NCBI RefSeq assembly: GCF_900108175.1 | Contig: NZ_FNVO01000001.1 | Location: 99,662 to 163,661, forward strand | From: Thermomonospora echinospora | GTDB taxonomy: Bacteria; Actinomycetota; Actinomycetes; Streptosporangiales; Streptosporangiaceae | Direction of reading: 5' to 3' | Length of the DNA stretch: 64,000 nt | In this document: positions 62,790 to 64,000 of the stretch, piece by piece | Numbering within the stretch: the stretch's first letter is position 1 | Layout of the letters: every line of letters begins with the position of its first letter | Notes under the pieces: model-generated | The model's database searches: none | Told to the model about the DNA's origin: nothing | What the model saw: the letters and a program-made list of their open reading frames with translations, nothing else | Translations under genes and position numbers: made by a program

Positions 62790-64000
62790 GCGGTACGTAC
62801 GTCATCAAGGGTGCGCGGATCCTCGGCGGCGAGCCCGCCGACCTGCTACTGCGCGACGGCGAGATCGCCGAGACCGGCCGGGGGCTGGCCGCCGCCGGGG
62901 CCGAGGTGATCGACGCCGACGGGCTGGTCGCCCTGCCCGGCCTGGTCGACCTGCACACCCACCTGCGCGAGCCCGGACGCGAGGACGCCGAGACCGTCGA
63001 GTCCGGCACCCGCGCCGCCGCCAGGGGCGGTTACACCGCCGTGCACGCCATGGCCAACACCCACCCGGTCGCCGACACCGCCGGCGTGGTGGAGCAGGTC
63101 TGGCGGCTGGGCCGCGAGGCCGGGTTCTGCGACGTGCACCCGGTGGGGGCCGTCACCCAGGGCATCGCGGGCAGGCAGCTGGCCGAGCTGGGCGCGATGG
63201 CCGACTCGGCCGCCCAGGTGCGGGTGTTCTCCGACGACGGGCACTGCGTGTCGGACGCGGTGATCATGCGGCGGGCGCTGGAGTACGTCAAGGCGTTCGA
63301 CGGCGTCATCGCCCAGCACGCCCAGGAGCCCAGGCTCACCGAGGGCGCCCAGATGAACGAGGGCGAGGTCTCGGCGGCGCTGGGGCTGCCCGGCTGGCCT
63401 GCGGTGGCCGAGGAGGCGATCATCGCCCGCGACTGCCTGCTGGCCGCGCACGTCGGCTCCCGGCTGCATGTGTGCCACGTGTCCACGGCCGGCTCGGTGG
63501 AGATCATCCGCTGGGCCAAGAGCAAGGGCTGGCGGGTGACCGCCGAGGTCACCCCGCACCATCTGCTGCTGGACGACGCCGTGGTACGGGGCTACGACCC
63601 GATCTACAAGGTCAACCCGCCGCTGCGCACCGTCGACGACGTGACCGCGCTGCGGCACGCGCTGGCCGACGGCACCATCGACGCCGTCGCCACCGACCAC
63701 GCCCCGCACCCGGTCGAGGCCAAGGAGACCGAGTGGGCGGCGGCGGCCATGGGCATGATCGGGCTGGAGACGGCGCTGTCGGTGGTCCAGCAGTCGATGA
63801 TCGAGACCGGTCTGCTGGACTGGCCCGGTGTCGCCGACCGGATGTCCTACCGCCCGGCGCGTATCGGCCGCCTGAACGGGCAGGGACGGCCACTGGAGGC
63901 GGGCGCCCCCGCCAACGTGGTGCTGTACGACCCGGCGCCGCGCACGGTGGTCGATCCCTCGGGCTTCGCCTCCAAGAGCCGCAACAGCCCCTTTGCCGGG
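62786..64000 (+). CDS. pyrC: Dihydroorotase, 3' end cut by window
   Basis: First 405 codons of a class I dihydroorotase of the amidohydrolase fold, third enzyme of pyrimidine synthesis. Seen: [18 protein letters not shown] with the zinc Hx[10 protein letters not shown], the metal-ligand His in HPVGAV..., [24 protein letters not shown] and [11 protein letters not shown]. The start is the TTG at 62786, overlapping the pyrB stop, with AAGGAGG at 62772-62778 in ideal position. The frame is open at the right edge, so the last residues are missing. Confidence 0.93.

Overview
The window reads as chromosome of a high-GC, mycelial-type actinobacterium. Gene content points to Streptosporangiales, possibly Thermomonosporaceae such as Actinomadura or Thermomonospora; this is an inference from content and order, not a database match. 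Supporting signs are a BldD orthologue with its c-di-GMP motif, a MacS/MacR-type two-component pair, an SCO2127-like gene next to a ROK glucokinase, a PknL-like kinase with an Rv2175c-like protein, bcc-type qcrA/qcrB, many short overlapping starts (ATGA, GTGA, TTGA) and several apparently leaderless promoters (TANNNT about 7 nt before the start codon). No tRNA, rRNA, CRISPR array, insertion sequence or phage gene was seen.

Layout. 1-3464: end of the cytochrome bc operon (qcrA, qcrB), a strong terminator, and a PimB-like mannosyltransferase. 3523-8249: a secreted, membrane-anchored AA10 polysaccharide monooxygenase, two paralogous HATPase anti-sigma-type proteins, a DUF6624-like protein, a NADAR protein and long spacers. 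8250-14486: a same-strand redox cluster with an M23-like membrane protein that has lost its catalytic motif, a ferric-reductase-type b-heme membrane protein, a NuoF-like flavoprotein fused to a ferredoxin, a DUF4142 protein and a secreted DUF1996 protein. 14682-30514: a lipid and central-metabolism block (acyl-CoA ligase, CutC, SRPBCC, glucokinase, acyltransferase), the MacS kinase with an internal duplication, an FtsH-like protease coupled to a lipoprotein, and the MacR-like regulator.

30620-32900 is the most interesting part. It is a compact three-gene cassette: a TIGR04222-type membrane protein ending in a Gly/Cys tail, a DUF692 multinuclear iron oxidase (MNIO), and a small partner protein. 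It looks like a peptide-tail-modifying system. A perfect DasR-type operator follows, then a phosphofructokinase whose active-site residues predict pyrophosphate dependence, then thiI.

35591-42007: a DUF5954-like duplicated protein, an EamA exporter, DAHP synthase behind a leader peptide with Trp-Gly-Phe-Tyr codons and an intrinsic terminator (an attenuator), a YedY-like molybdoenzyme, an orphan LytTR regulator and endonuclease IV. 42056-50193: PASTA kinase, the TPP-riboswitch thiO-thiS-thiG operon, a ferredoxin-reductase-like flavoprotein, the Rv2175c-like protein, thiE, a 52-residue acidic protein and a second kinase. 50260-57131: a CMD-family protein, polyprenyl synthase, metF, GNAT, an uncharacterised gene pair, an ArsC-like protein, YbaK and an L,D-transpeptidase lipoprotein. 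57233-60029: an SOS-box promoter before a SAV_6107-type HEPN gene, then an MFS exporter. 60234-64000: bldD with a promoter/operator that suggests autoregulation, then the pyrR-pyrB-pyrC operon behind a PyrR-type RNA leader; pyrC runs off the end.
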